DNA from: Certhia americana
Lineage: Eukaryota; Chordata; Aves; Passeriformes; Certhiidae
Direction of reading: 5' to 3'
Assembly (NCBI GenBank): GCA_018697195.1
Contig: CM031858.1
Span: 133,061,715 to 133,125,714, forward strand
Length of the DNA: 64,000 nucleotides
This document shows positions 25,151 through 39,900 of the stretch, piece by piece (position 1 is the stretch's first letter; the number at the start of each line of letters is the position of its first letter). Position numbers and translations under genes: made by a program. Below the pieces are notes generated by a model that had not been told where the DNA came from, did not search any database, and saw only the letters and a program-made list of their open reading frames with translations.

Positions 25151-27717
25151 AATAAACCCAAGGTATCCTTGCAGTTTCAATATAAAAAAGAAAATGACAA
25201 AACTGTTTTCCAGCATTAAGATTTCGATTATTTTCTCCCATAACACTATTACACCTCCTACCACTTCTGGCTGGAGATGTAACCCATCTGGAGATGCCAG
25301 CACCAGCCCCATAAACTCTGGGTTGTGTCCCACCTGTGCAGATCTCCAAATCCAGGCTGCCTGAAAACCCACACTTGCACATTCTTAGGAAAAGCTGCAA
25401 GGTCTCAACAGCTAAAGTCTTTCTGGGAGCCTGTCCTATGGGGGTGGATGCCTGCTCCTGTCTGCTTCTGTGCCATCCAGATGCAGATGTTGGTGACCTC
25501 TCTAGGAGCACTTCCACAAATACAGAGAAAACCAGGCACTTCAGGAACATCCAAGCCCCCATCCATTCACTGAAAATGGGAACTGGGAACTAGGAGTCTC
25601 TTCACCATGTCTTTTCCATGACCTGAAAGCTCCTGAAGGATGGGGCTGTCTGGCTGCAGCTGAAGAGGAGGAAGTGCCAGGTCTGATGGATGAGTGCCAG
25701 ACTGTGGGAGTGGAAGCAGGAGCAGGAGCAGGAATGGGGGATGGAAGGGGATCCTGGAACATCTGAGCACAGGGACACAGGAAAATGGATGGAAGTGGGG
25801 ACCATAAAGGAGATGAGCAGGAAATCTGTGAGTCAGAGAAGTGTGGGGAGGAGGGGCAGGTTGAGGAGGAAGAGCCATCATGGTTCTTCCTCCTCAAAAA
25901 GGAAAGCAGGCTGGGATGCAAGAGTTGAATGTGATAGGTGGGAAGGGGTGGACATGGTCAGGGATCTCACTGAAGCTGGGGGAACAATTCCCTTTTAAAA
26001 GAGAGTAAAGTAACAAATGATCTGAGTGAAAGAGTCCAGAATCCCCCCAAAAATGAAGTACAAGCAAGAAGCCATGGTCTAAAGCCATGGCTTCTGACAA
26101 AGAATCATCCAAATATATAGTGAAAGAGAAGGAGATAATGGAATTAAAGCTCCTGAAATGCAGCTCCTGGATTTTCCTTGTGTTGTAAAGAGAAATTTCC
26201 CCTGCCAAACACAAGAAAGATTGCACTGATTGCACTGATCCAGAGCTCCTCATCTGCCTGACCAAGAGATAGGGAGAAGATACCATTTGAGAGAGTTTTG
26301 TAAGCAAAACTGCAGATGCACTAAGGCAGATTTAATGGAGGGAGGGTGATGGGAGTGTGGCACATGCCCTGACACAGGCAGGAGGTCTGAGCTAGAACTC
26401 AGCCAGACAGAGCTCCTCACTTGCCCCAGTGCTGCTTGCTTTCTCCAGGAAATCTCCTATGATTCAGGGTTCCTGGGTTTCCATAGACATCCCAGTGCAG
26501 GGGAAGCTCCTACCAAAGTTATCCCTTTCCTGGTTACCAAAATCAGGTTATTGCAATGCTCTACATCCTCAAAACCCAGGCTTGCTTGGCTCCAGAGCCA
26601 TTGGAGTTGTGCGGGTTAAGACTTCCCCTCATGCAGCAAGTTGTGCATGGGAGAACTGCACAGCTGTAAATGGAAATCATGATCCCCAGAATATCTACTG
26701 TTGAGTCCTGCTCCTTCCCACAGTGCCAGTTCAAAACTGTGTTAGATATTTCAAACATCTTTCAAAAGAAGATTAAATGCGTATTTTAAAAAAACGCTTT
26801 CTGAGAGCACAGTGCAATTTCTTCGTGCTTGGTATACCAACACCCATCTATGGTTTATTCAACTGTATTTGATTGCTGTAAGAAAGTTATTTGATAAATG
26901 AATATCTGGCTCATGTTAACTCCTGCCCAAACTCTCCAAAAACAGGAGTGGTATTACTTCTCCAAGATATCACAGATCTGATTTAATTTCCCAGTCCCCA
27001 GAACAATATCCATGCCTTGAAGCTCCATCTGATACAGTGTTGTGTGTCCAGTTTGTCATCAGGTTGTTTGTGTCCTTTCCCATCTTATACTAAATTATTT
27101 CCTAGGAGTTAAAGCTTTCTTTAAGCAATGGTCAGAAAATCTTATTAATCATGTCTCAGGCAATCAAAATTCCAGTCATGGAAAGTGAAACATAATTACT
27201 CATTTTCATCAGGCAAGCTGCGGCCCTGCACCTGAGTTTATTAACCAGCCAGCATATCTGATCAGGGCATGGAAAAAACTCCTACCAGATGTCAAATGGG
27301 AGAAAGTGGAAATCTGCCCAGCTGGTCCTCAGCTTCCTAAAACTCTTCCCTGTCCCTGCTCAGCCTTTCACAACCAAACAGATGCTGTCCCAAAGGGCAG
27401 TGTGAGATGCAGGTTGCTTGTGCAGCAGGACAAGTATTTTTAGCCATAAGTACCTCTCCTGGCCTCAGAAGGGGCTGGCATGCTAGTGCTCTTCATCAGA
27501 CAAAGTCCACCTCCCTGGTGCAGGTAAAGCAAAGGGGCAGGAGTGTGACCTGTGATACCACAGGGCACTTTGAAAACTATGTACAGCCCTGCATTTAGCA
27601 TCATCCTTATCTGTTGTTGCTGTTTAGGAATTAAAAAGAAACATAAGACAAAAGATTCAGGGTAAAAACCTGGCCATTTAGGTCAGTATTTTACCTCAGG
27701 TACATGAATTAGCTGAC
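25151..27717. other. Unassigned DNA with a purine-rich stretch
   Basis: 25660-25990 is purine-rich on the plus strand, with short GGAGCA repeats near 25720. This yields a Ser/Pro-rich artefact frame on the minus strand (25541-25921). Nothing is assignable to a gene. Confidence 0.5.
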
Positions 27718-27762
27718 TTTTTTTTTTATTATTTGTTTTTTTTCTTTTTTCTCCTTTTTAAA
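27718..27762 (+). repeat. T-rich low-complexity tract
   Basis: About 45 bases consist mostly of T with a few A, G and C, including two runs of 8-10 T. It could be a polypyrimidine tract, but no AG acceptor follows at the right distance. Confidence 0.8.
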
Positions 27763-30700
27763 AGAGATAAATCTCCCCCCTGATAAATATTCATATTTTC
27801 TTCACTATTAGAAATGATCCTGAGGCTCAAACTTTGCATCTTATTAGCTGAAACTGAGTCTTACTGTAGTTAATAACCATAACTGGGCTAATGGAGCATG
27901 CACTTAAAATAGTTATTGCTCTCTCTTGGAACTGAAAAGGCCATTTTGGAAGAATAAGTGTTTTCTGATTTATCAGGAAGGGCTTCTCAGAGCATTTCCT
28001 GGGAAATGGCTGGCTGCAGAGGAGGCTTTAGACTGCCCACATAAATGTTTCTTGATATCAGAATCCAGACCAGAGAAAGAGAATGAACACAAAAATTGAC
28101 TGGTAAATACCTTTAAGATGACTGGAACACTGGTATGAACTTATGAGAAATAAATCAGAGCATTTAAAACAATCAACCAGAATTCAAGGACTTCTAGGCA
28201 AAACATAGGCAAACTTTGAGGCTCAGATATACACTCACACAGCCACTACCTCATCTGAACTTCAGTGAGGATATTTGGATTTCATTTTTGTTACTGTAAG
28301 TATGATATAATAACCCACTGAAACTCACTTATCTGAGGCCTTTGTTTATAGGCACAGAGTAATTTTCTTCAGAAATGAAAACTATCAACCAGTCAGACAA
28401 TACCAGAGATAAAAAGCATATGACTAAAAAAGTGAAGCACAGAAAAAATATCAGTAACAAAAGCCCTCCTACCTGCCAAAAGCCTTTCTACCTGCTGTTA
28501 TCAAAACCCTGAATCTTAAGATTTTGTTTAGCAGCACAGTGGACTAATTACAAATGGCTTTGGTAGCACATACATTATTCACATTATTTGGCACAGGATA
28601 AGAATTAAAAAAACACCGCTAAATTAATTTCCTTCCCAAGATGAAATGAGAAGTTGCTCGGGGGACCAAGTGATACAGAGAATTAACAGTGCTTTGAACA
28701 AAGGAGGAAACAAAAAAATCAAAGAGGTCTAAGTATTCATCAAGCTACCTTAATTTAAGTATGAAACGAAAGAGCTGTGACAGCAGACACACAAAGCATT
28801 GCACAGGGTTCACGGATGTCCATTTAACACAGGGAGAGAAGTGCCTGGTTGGGAATGGTTCCTCCAGGCAGAGCCAGGTTTGGTGCAGAGCCAAGGCTGG
28901 TGCTGGTGCTTAGGAGATGGGATGGGGAGATGAACAGACAGTATCTGGGTTAACTTGCACTTGTTTTAGTCTGCACCCTTCCCCACACTCCCTAGTGCTA
29001 CCACCTGTGCTAAGCCAAGCAGAGGGGATCACCTCCATGTCCCAGACCACATCCCATCCCACCAGGCTGATGTCCACTCCACAGGGGGCTCCTAGGGTGG
29101 GTGAAACTCACTGCTGGAAGGCCAGACTGATAAGTCAGAGACAATAGAGATCTTATGGATCTCTTACCAGATACGTAAGAGTCAACTGTGTTGGTTTTAA
29201 GCCCATGGTGACAAGGCAAGGAAAGTCCTTGTTCTTTCCTGCCTTATATCCAGCTGCAGGGCTGGTACCTGGAAAAATAAAATACTCCTTGTGCTTATGG
29301 GAGCTGTCAAAGGAGCTGGCTTTTCTTAGAATGGGGGAAGTCATTCATATCAGATGCAAAGGAGATGCAGAGCCACCCTTTACCAACACACCTCCCTGAA
29401 GTGAGAATACACTTGAGAACCTGCTTTTTGTGTTGGTCCCTTGCAAGCACAAGAACATCCGTACTCCCTGTGCTCCTCCTACAGGAGCCTTTGTCTGGCC
29501 TCTTGCCCTCTTTTTTGACCATAGACAGTTGGGACACAAGATGCATCATTTGATCTTATGTCCTGGTGGTTTCTGGTGATACCAAGCACAACCACAGAGA
29601 TGCTGGGGAACCTTCACCCTCAAGGCTGGGAGCCTACCATTCCTCTTCACACACATGGTGGCTGTGTATTGTATGGTCTGTATTTTCCATTATTTCTGTA
29701 TGTTGAGGGGTAGGGAATGCACATGCCCTCAGGGATATTGGAAATCCCCTTTGACCCTCAGAGCAGGACAGGTTCCCAACATTTTGTGTTGTCTCCTGGA
29801 TAGCCCAGATGGGAGTCCCATTTTCTGAGCACTCCTGCTCAGCTCCCTCTGGGAGGCAAAGCCCAGGAGAAGCTGGCTTAGTGGGTGTGCTCTGGGGGAG
29901 CAGGACCAGCTCTTTTGTCTGTCAAGCAAACTGAGAACAAAGGAGGTGAAGGATAGGGTCATTTACAGTTGGAAAACGCAAGGAGGGGAAGAACTAGCAT
30001 TCCCACCTTACTGATTTCCCACAGGCATTACAAGCCAGATTAACTCTCTTCTAGATTTTTGGCTTCTCTGGCCCATTCTGCTGCTTTCAGTCTATAGCTT
30101 AGGCTCTGTGCTTCACATAAGCAGGAGGAAACAAACCTCAAGCAACAGAACAGGGAGAACAACAGTCAGAAATTACATGTTTCCCTACCTTGAAGGCATC
30201 CTTAAGAATTTCTACAATTTCTATGAATATCCACACCTAAATATTTTTTTGCCCCCTGCCTCCCTCATTTTCTCTTGGGTATTTATCTATATAAGAAGGA
30301 TGACAGCATTTTAAAAAAGAGCTAATTGGCTTAGACACAACTGGATGCTGCATGAGGAAGGCCACTCATCTCAGCTTGATAAAATCAAAATACTTTTGCT
30401 CTCTGTTGCATATGGCATGCAGAAAATTGGTCAGAAAAGAAGCACAAGGTTACAAACAACTCCAGAAGTTGCCACAGTCACAGAGACTAAATATTTAATT
30501 GATTTGTTGTTTATGCAGGAGGTGAGCACAATTCCCAGTTTCACTCACCTGAGAAGGAATGCACTGAGGTGTACTGCTGCTGCCAGATGAGAAGTGGCAT
30601 GGAAACTTGCCCAGCTGCCACCCATGGCTCAGGGTAACCCAGCTTTCACCCCAGCCTGGAAGAAAATGAATGATCTTTTAAAAGGAAAAATTCAGAAGTC

Positions 30701-33700
30701 TTTAAATGTTACTGAAAGACATTTTTTTTAACACCACCCACATTGCCTTCATTTCTTGGTAAGTCTCAAAGTAAGAGCCACACCAAACCAAAGTTTAACA
30801 ATCCAAATTTAGATTTTCTAAAGCCTCGTTGCTCATTGCAGTATTTGTGGGCACTTTGCTCAAATGTATTTGCTTCAAAATGTGCTTCAGTTGTTTCTTA
30901 AGGGGGTAAGAGCCATCCCTCAAACATACTGCTGAATGTTCACAAAAAACTGCAGTTCTCTATTAAAAAAAAACAGCTGAGGTAGGTGGAGGGTTTGTTG
31001 GGTGAGAAAAATCAAGGTTGGTCACAGCTGGCCTTTGGCTTGAGCCTGCAGCCCTGCTCCAAACCCTCTGCTGCTCTGCAAGCACAAGGGCCTCCGTTCA
31101 CTGCCCACGTAACGTCACTGATGTCCAATAAATCAGCTCAGCTTCTTCTAAAAAGAGCATAAACCATTTTTCACATTGCAATTCCAAGAGAAAGAAAGGG
31201 AAAAATGTATTGGGTTCCAGACACCACACACAACTGAGTCTCACTTTGTCTGGAAACAATACAAAATTCACATGCAAAGCATAAGGAGGACAAAAAGGGC
31301 CCTGTCAACCCCTACAAACTCGCAACAGAGGGCTCCCCTCTGAGCCTATATAAACACCATATGCACTGCTGGCTCTGAGAAATCCTGGAGACAGCTATGG
31401 CTGGATAAGAACTGCTGGGTCAGAAGATAATCCAGGAGAGAGTGAGACAAGCTGGTGTGTTAGACAAAGGCCAGCAAAATCCTCACAACAATCCACCACA
31501 CACACAGTGCACACTGCGAGGAGCTTAGCTGAGCTGCTGAAGGCAAAACATGGACAAAAGATTAATTGAGCCCAAAATAATAGTTCTCAGTGGAGAGCCA
31601 TACCTCTGCACCTTGAAGAGGATCGGGCTTGAATGTGTCATATCCCTGAAAAATGTAGTGCCCAAAAAAGCAGGAGGTGAGCAGAATTTGCTACCCTTTA
31701 GGAGAAAAAAATAGGTTTTTAAACAGTATGGTTTAAAAGGTAAATACTCAAAAAAAGAGATGGTACCTATGATTTGCAATGAGTACCTAAGTATGTGTTG
31801 TACTGGCAATAAAAACCAAACAAAGCTATCCCTCGAGGCTCTGAGCTGGTTCCTGACAGGTTTAGCTTTGCCAATGTGCAGGACCTGGAGAAACCAGTGT
31901 GAGACCCTCTCCGTACCAGAAGCATGCCTTGTGCTTTGCATCCCACAGCTTGTGGGCTGCAAAGGTAGAAGGAATCATTTCTACTGCTGCAGAGACATTA
32001 TTTCAGACCTCTCCATGGGTCTGGCACTCTGTTTGAAGAGCTACACAACAAAGGCTCCCAGAATGTGATCTAATTCCTGAATGTTTTAAAAACAGGACTA
32101 TTCTATGGCATGGACAAACAGGAGGGAATATTCTAAGGAAAGGCAGGATTAAGACCCTCCTACCTATAGCATTTCCTGCTCAAATTCTACATCTGTTGTG
32201 GGACACAGGATGAGCAGAGCTGACCCAATGCCTACTCTGCCTTTCTGGACAATTTGCCATTTACTTCATGGATTTGCAAGCTTTGCCAACAGTGTTTCCC
32301 AGGCTGTGTGGTCAGCAGAGGTTCCCTGCTGTGTCTGCATGTCACAACTCCTCACTCCCACAGATCTTTTCAAACCAGCTAGCCCAGATAGATGCAATAG
32401 ATTTACATTTTGGTACATTTTTACTGTATTTACACTTTCCAGGCGGCTTGTACCTTTATGGCAGGTTATTTGGAACCTCAAGAGCCAGACAGGTTTAAGA
32501 GCTAAATATCACAGTGGGCAGTGGAGAGCACTTCAAAGTCAATCAGTGCTGACCAAAGCCTTCTCTCTGAAGATGACACATTTTGCTTTTGGTGTTAGCC
32601 CCATGCGAGGCACTGAATGGTCAGCTTTCCAAACTGAGAATTTTGGAACTCCTGATCTTCTCCTATAAACTTGTCCTACAAACATAGCTTGCTTTTTAAG
32701 TGCAACTGAGATCAAAAAGGCAAAGCTTTTGAATCTTGCATTGGCAGTTCTATTGCTATGAAAGTCTCCAAAATGCATTGTTTCCTCAGCTGAAGAGTTC
32801 TTAGCTGATTTTGATGAAATTTACTAAGCTATTCAGCATGAACTTAACACATGCTGAAAAAAATCCAATAAAATATTTTAAAAATTTCTGCTGTGACCAG
32901 AGAACGAAAATGCATAATCTTATAATGTTTGTTGGTCAAATTATACAGAGTTTCTAGTGCCAGAATTCCTTAAATTTAAGGATAATTTTTTGCAAGCTTA
33001 TATTGAGAAAACATAAGACTTGGAGTAGACCTACAAATATGTCCATGCTAAAATGAGATCCCAGAGACTTTGCAGTGCCTTTTCCATAAATCTGAGTCAC
33101 AACGAGCCAGCCTCTGACACTGCTTTCTTTGAAGTATTGTTTTACTAAAATAAAAAATGAAAATCCATGTGCTTCCTTCTATGATGCATTATTCAGCTCC
33201 TACAGAAAAAGGGACAAAAGGAGGAAAGAAGAAAAAAGCTGTGGAGGACATAAATATCACTAAAAAAATGCAAGAGTAAATCTAATAACTTTTGGAATTT
33301 CTGTGGAAATATATTTTGATGTTCTTTTCAACACAGGAAGCGTGGCCTCCGTTCACATGAAATGTGAATGCATAAAAAAGATAGTAAAGGTTCTTGTGCA
33401 GCTGCAGTGCAGAAAGCTGCAGCCATCCATCATGCAGTTGCTGCCTGGGGGAACTGCCCTTTTATCCTAATTGTGTGCAGGGCTGTTCAGCTGTCACATG
33501 TGACTCGGATAGTTGTTTCTGCAGTTTTGCCCACATTTTGTATACAGGCTTCTATAAATGGACTTCTGGTCTTCATTCCTCTGATCTGCTCTTTTAACAA
33601 AGTCCAGTCTGTCTGCAAGAGGGGATCTGTGCTCTCAAAATTCAACCAGGCATGGTTCATCTTGTGGACTATCAGAAGGAAAAAATCTAAACTGATATTA

Positions 33701-36700
33701 AATCCTATGAAGTTACACAACTTTTGTTTTCAGCAGTTGACAAATGAAACAGAGACATTTATATTTTACAGTGCTGATACAGATGACTTGGATGTTTCTT
33801 TTCCTCAGCTGTAATGTCCCAAATAATTATTTCTACTGATCATCATTTTAAAGTACAGCATTACACACCTCCCATGGTGCAAATCAACAGACATCATGTT
33901 GTGAGTTCCCAAGGGCAGAGGGTTGCTGCCCTTCTGGGCTGCAGAGTGCTTAGCACCATCAACTGCAGTCCACCTGCAACCTCCCCATCCATTTCCTTCT
34001 TAAAAAGTTACACGTGGTCAGACATGAAATTCAAATTTTAGTGGCTTCAGAAACAATATTTTTCTAGTTTGTCAGAATTACTTGGTCCTGACTAAAATCC
34101 ACAAAAAAATCCCCCAAAATTATGTGTCTTGGTGTGATGCAGGAGGAGTTCAGACAGAAAGGAGTCGCCCAGTTCTTGCCTGAAGCTGGCCTGGCCTCTG
34201 ACACTCTGAACTGAAAACATGGCAAGAGGCCAAATGATATTTTGTGAAACTATGCAAGTCCTTGGGAGATGAGATAAACAACCTTTTATAATAGATTCAG
34301 AAACAGTTTCCCTGGAGAAGTGACAAGGAGAGTCCTCTTTTTGAAGAGCAGGGTATAAAAGATAAGTTCTTGGAGGTCCATGTCACTCACATTGATGAGA
34401 GGAAGATAAATATAGCTGCAGAAATGGCTGCTGTACTCCAGCCCATCAGATTGGCTGTGGAAACTCTGCACAGCCTCTCTTCCATCGCCTCAGAGATGAT
34501 GTTTACAAGGAATATAATATATAATTAGGCAAGCAGTTGGCAAAAGACATGATTTATCATATTAAGCAATTAAGCAGCACTGGACGGATTTGGCTGCAGC
34601 TCTGAAAAATCCGCATAATGAAACAGTGGCACTTGACATTAAAGTTGAACTTTCCTTAGGTCTGATTTTGACTGCCATTCATAGAGACAAAGTTTTTTGG
34701 ACCAGTCAAGTTGGGAATGTAGTCTGCACAGATGCAGATCCTGGCTGTTTGTCTCCACAAGCTACCATGGCTGCAGCAGGGCTGTGCCAGCCTGGAGCAA
34801 GTGCCAGGGCACCAGCAAGGGCTGGGAGCAGGAGCAAAGCAGCCCATTCCTGAGCTGTGCTTGGAGAGCTATGCCACCAGCATGATTTTTGGGGACTGGG
34901 GATGTCCCTGTGTAATCACCACTTCCCTGTTACGGAGTGTTCCCTTCCCAGGGTCACTCCCTGCATGTGTGCCTCCTCACAAGCCTCTCAGCACACAGGG
35001 TGCTGGCGGGGGATACCCCTGGGGTTTGGCTTTGTGGCAGTGCAGGGAAGAGGGAAGGGTAGGCCATGGTGTCTGCTGGCCCAGCAGCTCTGGAGGGGTG
35101 GATTAGCTCTGCCACAGCAAGAGCCATCCCAAAACTGTACAGGCACTTTCTATTGCCACACACCTCTACACACCCATCATGTTTATATCTACAGAGGCAA
35201 ACTGGTCCCACCTTATATGGGCCAGAAACCACCTTCTCTTAGTTTAGGGAGAGGGAAGGACACTAGCTAGGACAATGAAGCACCCAAAGCATCACTACAA
35301 TGTGTTTGTTTTTTGCTTTCTATTATTGTTCTTTCAGTGAACACCAACATTTAATTCTAATGGAGCCATTTGCCTTTTCTCCATGATCCTTCGTGATTTT
35401 GGAGCAGAGAAAAAGAAGTCAAAGCACAATCACAACGCTGCACACCCATCATTCATGCAATCAGGTGCACTGCCAGCAACTTCTTTTAAAAGATACCAGC
35501 TTTGATGTCTAACATCCTCTAGTTAAAAAATTATCCATTAAATGCAACTTTCTTATCACTTATGCTGTTTAATTCCATTCAGTTTGGTTGACTGAAGCAG
35601 GTGAGTTAGTTTTCTAACTCCCTACACCAACACAACAGTTCTTTGTTTGCAGTCTCCAGTGTTGCAAGTTAAAAGTTCAAATAAACTGTTCATGCCTGGA
35701 ATTGTTAAACGTTTGAGAAGTTTTCTGTACACAAGAGGGCTTGAAAACCTTTATAAAAACAAAATGTTATTTTGATCAATAACTAGCTAGTAATGGCAGG
35801 AATTTTTAAAACCTAGTGTTTAGTTTAAGATTCTGACTTGAGATGCTGTAATGGGCTTTCAATTACAGGAACTTTGTATTAGGTTTAACTCCACAATCAC
35901 TCTTCACATTCCCTGGTCATTACTCCTGAGATGAAATGCTGAGGAGATGGGCGATCCCCTGTGTTTTGCCTGCAGCAGGTACCCATTATCAATACTGCTA
36001 TTATCCCTACATACAGTGCCAGAAAGGATTTTTTTGTGCTGTCAGCAATCTGCACATCAAAACATGCTCAATGCAGAACGAGAGTTAATGAGCTGCCTCC
36101 TTTGTGCTATTTTATCAGAGATCAACAGACCTGGGTATATGAAAGGCCTTTATGTAACTGAAGGAAGTAATGGAAAAAATTCAGATATTGTGAAATATCA
36201 TGAAATTGGTTTTTTAAGCAGCACTTCTGCTGTTTGGGTTTTCTCTTCCAGCCCTTTCAGGCCTGCTTAGCAGACATAAACCCTTTATTTTTTATCTTCA
36301 TTTCTACTTTTTTCCCCTTAGAAAAAGGAATAGGATGAAGGCCACTCCAGAAAAACATAACCTGCAGCTATCATATTTGCCTGTGAATTCCTTCTCAGAG
36401 CTCGCCTTGCCACGATGTTTCCAAAACATGGCATATCTAGTCACTGATACACCTCAAGTAAACTTGCTAGTTGCTATTCCTAGTGTTTTGAACCTGTTGT
36501 CACCACTATTTCCAGGATAGATACAGCTCTGCTGCCCAGCATGCCAGATGTCTGACCAACAGGCTGTTACTTGGGGTGGAAGTGCCCTTGCTTATGGAAA
36601 TGCAGCGCAAGTTAACCACCTGGGACTTATGACTTTAACTCATGTCTTAAAATTACGTCTTGCACTGTTTTGCTTCTCTGTGCACCCAGGAATGTTTTTC

Positions 36701-36910
36701 ACATGTCCTTTTCCTTGGATGCTGAAGGACAAGAACAGGAGGGATGGATCATGGAGGGATGCTCCCAGTGATTCTGGGTGCTCAGCAGGGCTCCTGGGAG
36801 CAATCAGACCTAAGGTTGTGTTCACACTATGGGAAGATGTTGGAAAAAGCCATGAAAGGGAGAAACACGTCCCACTGGAGTCTCAAAATTCAACTGATTT
36901 TGTTTCAGCA
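27763..36910. other. Unassigned DNA
   Basis: No repeat family or gene is recognised in this 9-kb stretch. 27773-27920 and 28540-28640 are AT-rich and not simple. Frames at 31525-31962 (minus), 32198-32668 and 33368-33814 (plus) are 145-156 codons long but show no signal peptide, domain or homolog that I recognise. Confidence 0.55.
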
Positions 36911-36913
36911 AAA

Positions 36914-36930
36914 TTTTTTTTTTTTTTTTT
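36914..36930 (+). repeat. T17 homopolymer
   Basis: Seventeen T in a row are followed by AATAAGAAAATAAAATAATG. Length is likely to vary between individuals and reads. Confidence 0.9.
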
Positions 36931-39900
36931 AATAAGAAAATAAAATAATGATTCTGAAATATTGGTATAGCTCTGAGACAACTCAAAGGCTCTTCTCAAA
37001 ACAAGCCCGATGCAGTGCTCACAAAATATTGATTTACAGGCTAAAAGGTTATGCCATCTAGTTTGGAGCACCTAGACCTCCATGCATGCACTTATTCCAG
37101 GAAATACAAGTCAACGCTCAACCTGAGAAGAAACAATCATGTTTCTGCCCTTACTGGCTCATACAAGACTCAAGAAATTTCTCTTCTTTGGAAAAATGTG
37201 ACCTCATTTTGTTCCTTGTGTGTTACAAATTGACTCCTCCTTACAGAAGACCTGAAAGCTGATGAACACCATATTCTTGTAACTATGAGAAGCACTTTCC
37301 TCCATGTGCCTCCTTGCAGTAGGCAAATCTGTTGCCTGAGATGTGAGACTAGATAACAGCTCTAGGCTGGTGTTGCTGGAAGGACGTGCAGTCTACACCA
37401 TGGATGTTTTTCTGCCTTTGCTTTCTGTGTCAGTTTCTGGGGTGTAAGATGAAACAAAAGGAGGACTTTGTCTACTTGCAGAGGGTCCCAAAAGGCAGGT
37501 ACAAAGCCTTCAGACATCTTGATGCTTGCCTGCATATAGTCAATACAGTGAGATACATCTCTACACATCTATCTCCCTGTCATTTCCTGAACATATGTAA
37601 CCCTGCAGGCAAACCCACAGCATGCTCTGGCCAAAAGAGGAGGTTATCATCTGCAAACCCACATTTACGAGCCCTGTGAGAGCTCTGGTCTCTCCGAGAC
37701 ACACAGGAAAATGCCTACTGCTTGCAATTGAAGTTTTCCTCCTGACCATCTCCAAAAACTTATCCCTGAAATAAAAAAACGACTTATCCCTCCAACAAAT
37801 GCCTCCTAAGCCCAAACAGGTCTTTCACTCATGCTGTTGCTGCTGGTGTAACCTCACAGACTTATGAAGGGTAAACCACACATCTGAGTCAACTCCCTCT
37901 GTCTTAACAAGCTCTCATTCCTAATAGGATTAACCAACCTTTCACTGCACACACAGCCAATGCCTCTGCTCTTCTGTGCTGCCAAGTCTACACTTCACTG
38001 GAGTACATCATGGCACTAAGATTACAAAACCCTGCAGCTCCATGATGGTGTATTGGGATCCCCCCTGGCCTGGCCTCCACCATCTCCCCCTGCCCTGCAC
38101 AACTGAGCCATCTCCTTTTTTCCCCTCATCATAACCTGTACTTCTATTTTGCTCATTCTTAAGGGATCTCTACCCATTCCATTGAAGCCATACATGTTTT
38201 CTGCCCTAACCAACCTGAACGTAACTGCTTCTTTCCCGCCCATTCTAGTGTGTATGCTGGAAATGTGTTTTAGGGATCTTATTTCATCACAGTCACCTGA
38301 ACCTGTGCATTATTTCCACACTCATGGGAGCCCCTTTTGTCCTAATGCATCACCATCATGAACAGTTAGTTAGCATCTCTGTGTATCTAAAAGGTGGAAA
38401 CCTCTTTTCCTTGCAGGGTGGCAGAACGTGTGTCCCTTATTTCAATTCCCTGCCATGGTCCTTGTCCATTTGCAGAATTTTGATTCTGTGCTCTTCACAT
38501 GTTAGTGATTAGCTCTGGTGTTACACCCAAGCTGACAATTTCACTGTTGAGGCTGAGATCTTGTGAGTTTGAGCAGTGAACCAGGATACACCAGTAAATA
38601 TATTTGCTAACCAAGCCTTCTTAGTTATTTGTTTAAATCCAGAAAATGAGATATGTAACGAAGTAGTTAATTAACATTTGAAACATATTTTTACATCTAT
38701 CTGGCCCAAGAATTAACCAATATGTGGGGTCTTGCCAGGTTGTTTCCACTACAATACAATGGATTATATGTCAAGCCTATCCTTGGTGCAGCAATGTTTA
38801 TTTATCCTATGAGACATACACAGATTCTTGTTTCCCTGAACACAGAGGGCAAACAAACAGGAGCAGGTTCCTTGCTCAGCAGCCCAAGCCTGCCTTTCCA
38901 GGGAGTACTGTGCCCAGAAGAAGCTCTGTCTCTTGGCTTGCTCCCAGAGGCTGCTCCTGGATCTCTTACTACAGCCTTTCAGTGACTCCATAACAAATAC
39001 ATTCCTCTGGAAAGTCAGAGAGCTATTTTTAAACCCCCTCACAAACAGCTGTAATCAATCCATTGCCTGGCCACTCATTTGCCAGGATCTCTGGGGAAAT
39101 CCTCCACCCACACAGTTTGGCTTCTGCTCCAGCCTCATAGGCATGGCCAGGTGCTATTCTCTGATTACACAGACGTGTGTTAATTGTGGCTATTACTTAG
39201 CCCACATGTGTGCTGAGATAAATGCTTGTGGGGCTTTCAGCAGCACAAGAGATGACGGCTGTGATGAACACCTTGTGGTATGAGGTGTAGACAGGGCACC
39301 AGACATCATCACACACTCAGGTGGATCCACCCTCCCATAAGGAGCATGTGAGGACAGCTCGGGAATTTGCAGCTGATCTCCTAAAGTACATATTCATATT
39401 CAGTTCTGTGGCACCTGGGTCATCACACTGGGGGCCCATCAGCTGCAGACAGCCAAGCAGAGGTTGCTTTTTTGCCCCTCCTGCTGTACTTACATCTGCC
39501 TTGATCCTTAGCCTGCCACTTACTTGCACTGCTCTGCAGACCCATTTCATCACCCTTCAGGGCTGTCCAGCCAGATCACGTCTTTTTAGATTCAGATGAG
39601 CCCGTGCTTGGTTCTATTTCTGCAAGTCACACAACGAGAAAGGCAATTGCGGCCTTTTCTTTGCTATCTTTAATGTTTAACAGGGCAAATTAATATTTTG
39701 GAGCAACTTCATAGTCAAAAGTCCTGAAGGGCCCTGAGAAGACGGAATGTTCAAGAAAATAACAAAGATTTTGGAATTCCAATAAATCAGCAAGAAGACA
39801 CTAAGAGACCACTGTAGATCTGCCTGGGGAAACTCTGCACCTCTCACACAGCAGAAGAAGTGTGAAGGGGCTAGAGCACTCCTCCATCTGCATTCCAAAG

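Noticed and set aside
25541..25921. A 126-codon Ser/Pro-rich minus-strand frame
   Set aside because: It is the complement of a purine-rich stretch, and the composition explains both its openness and its residues.
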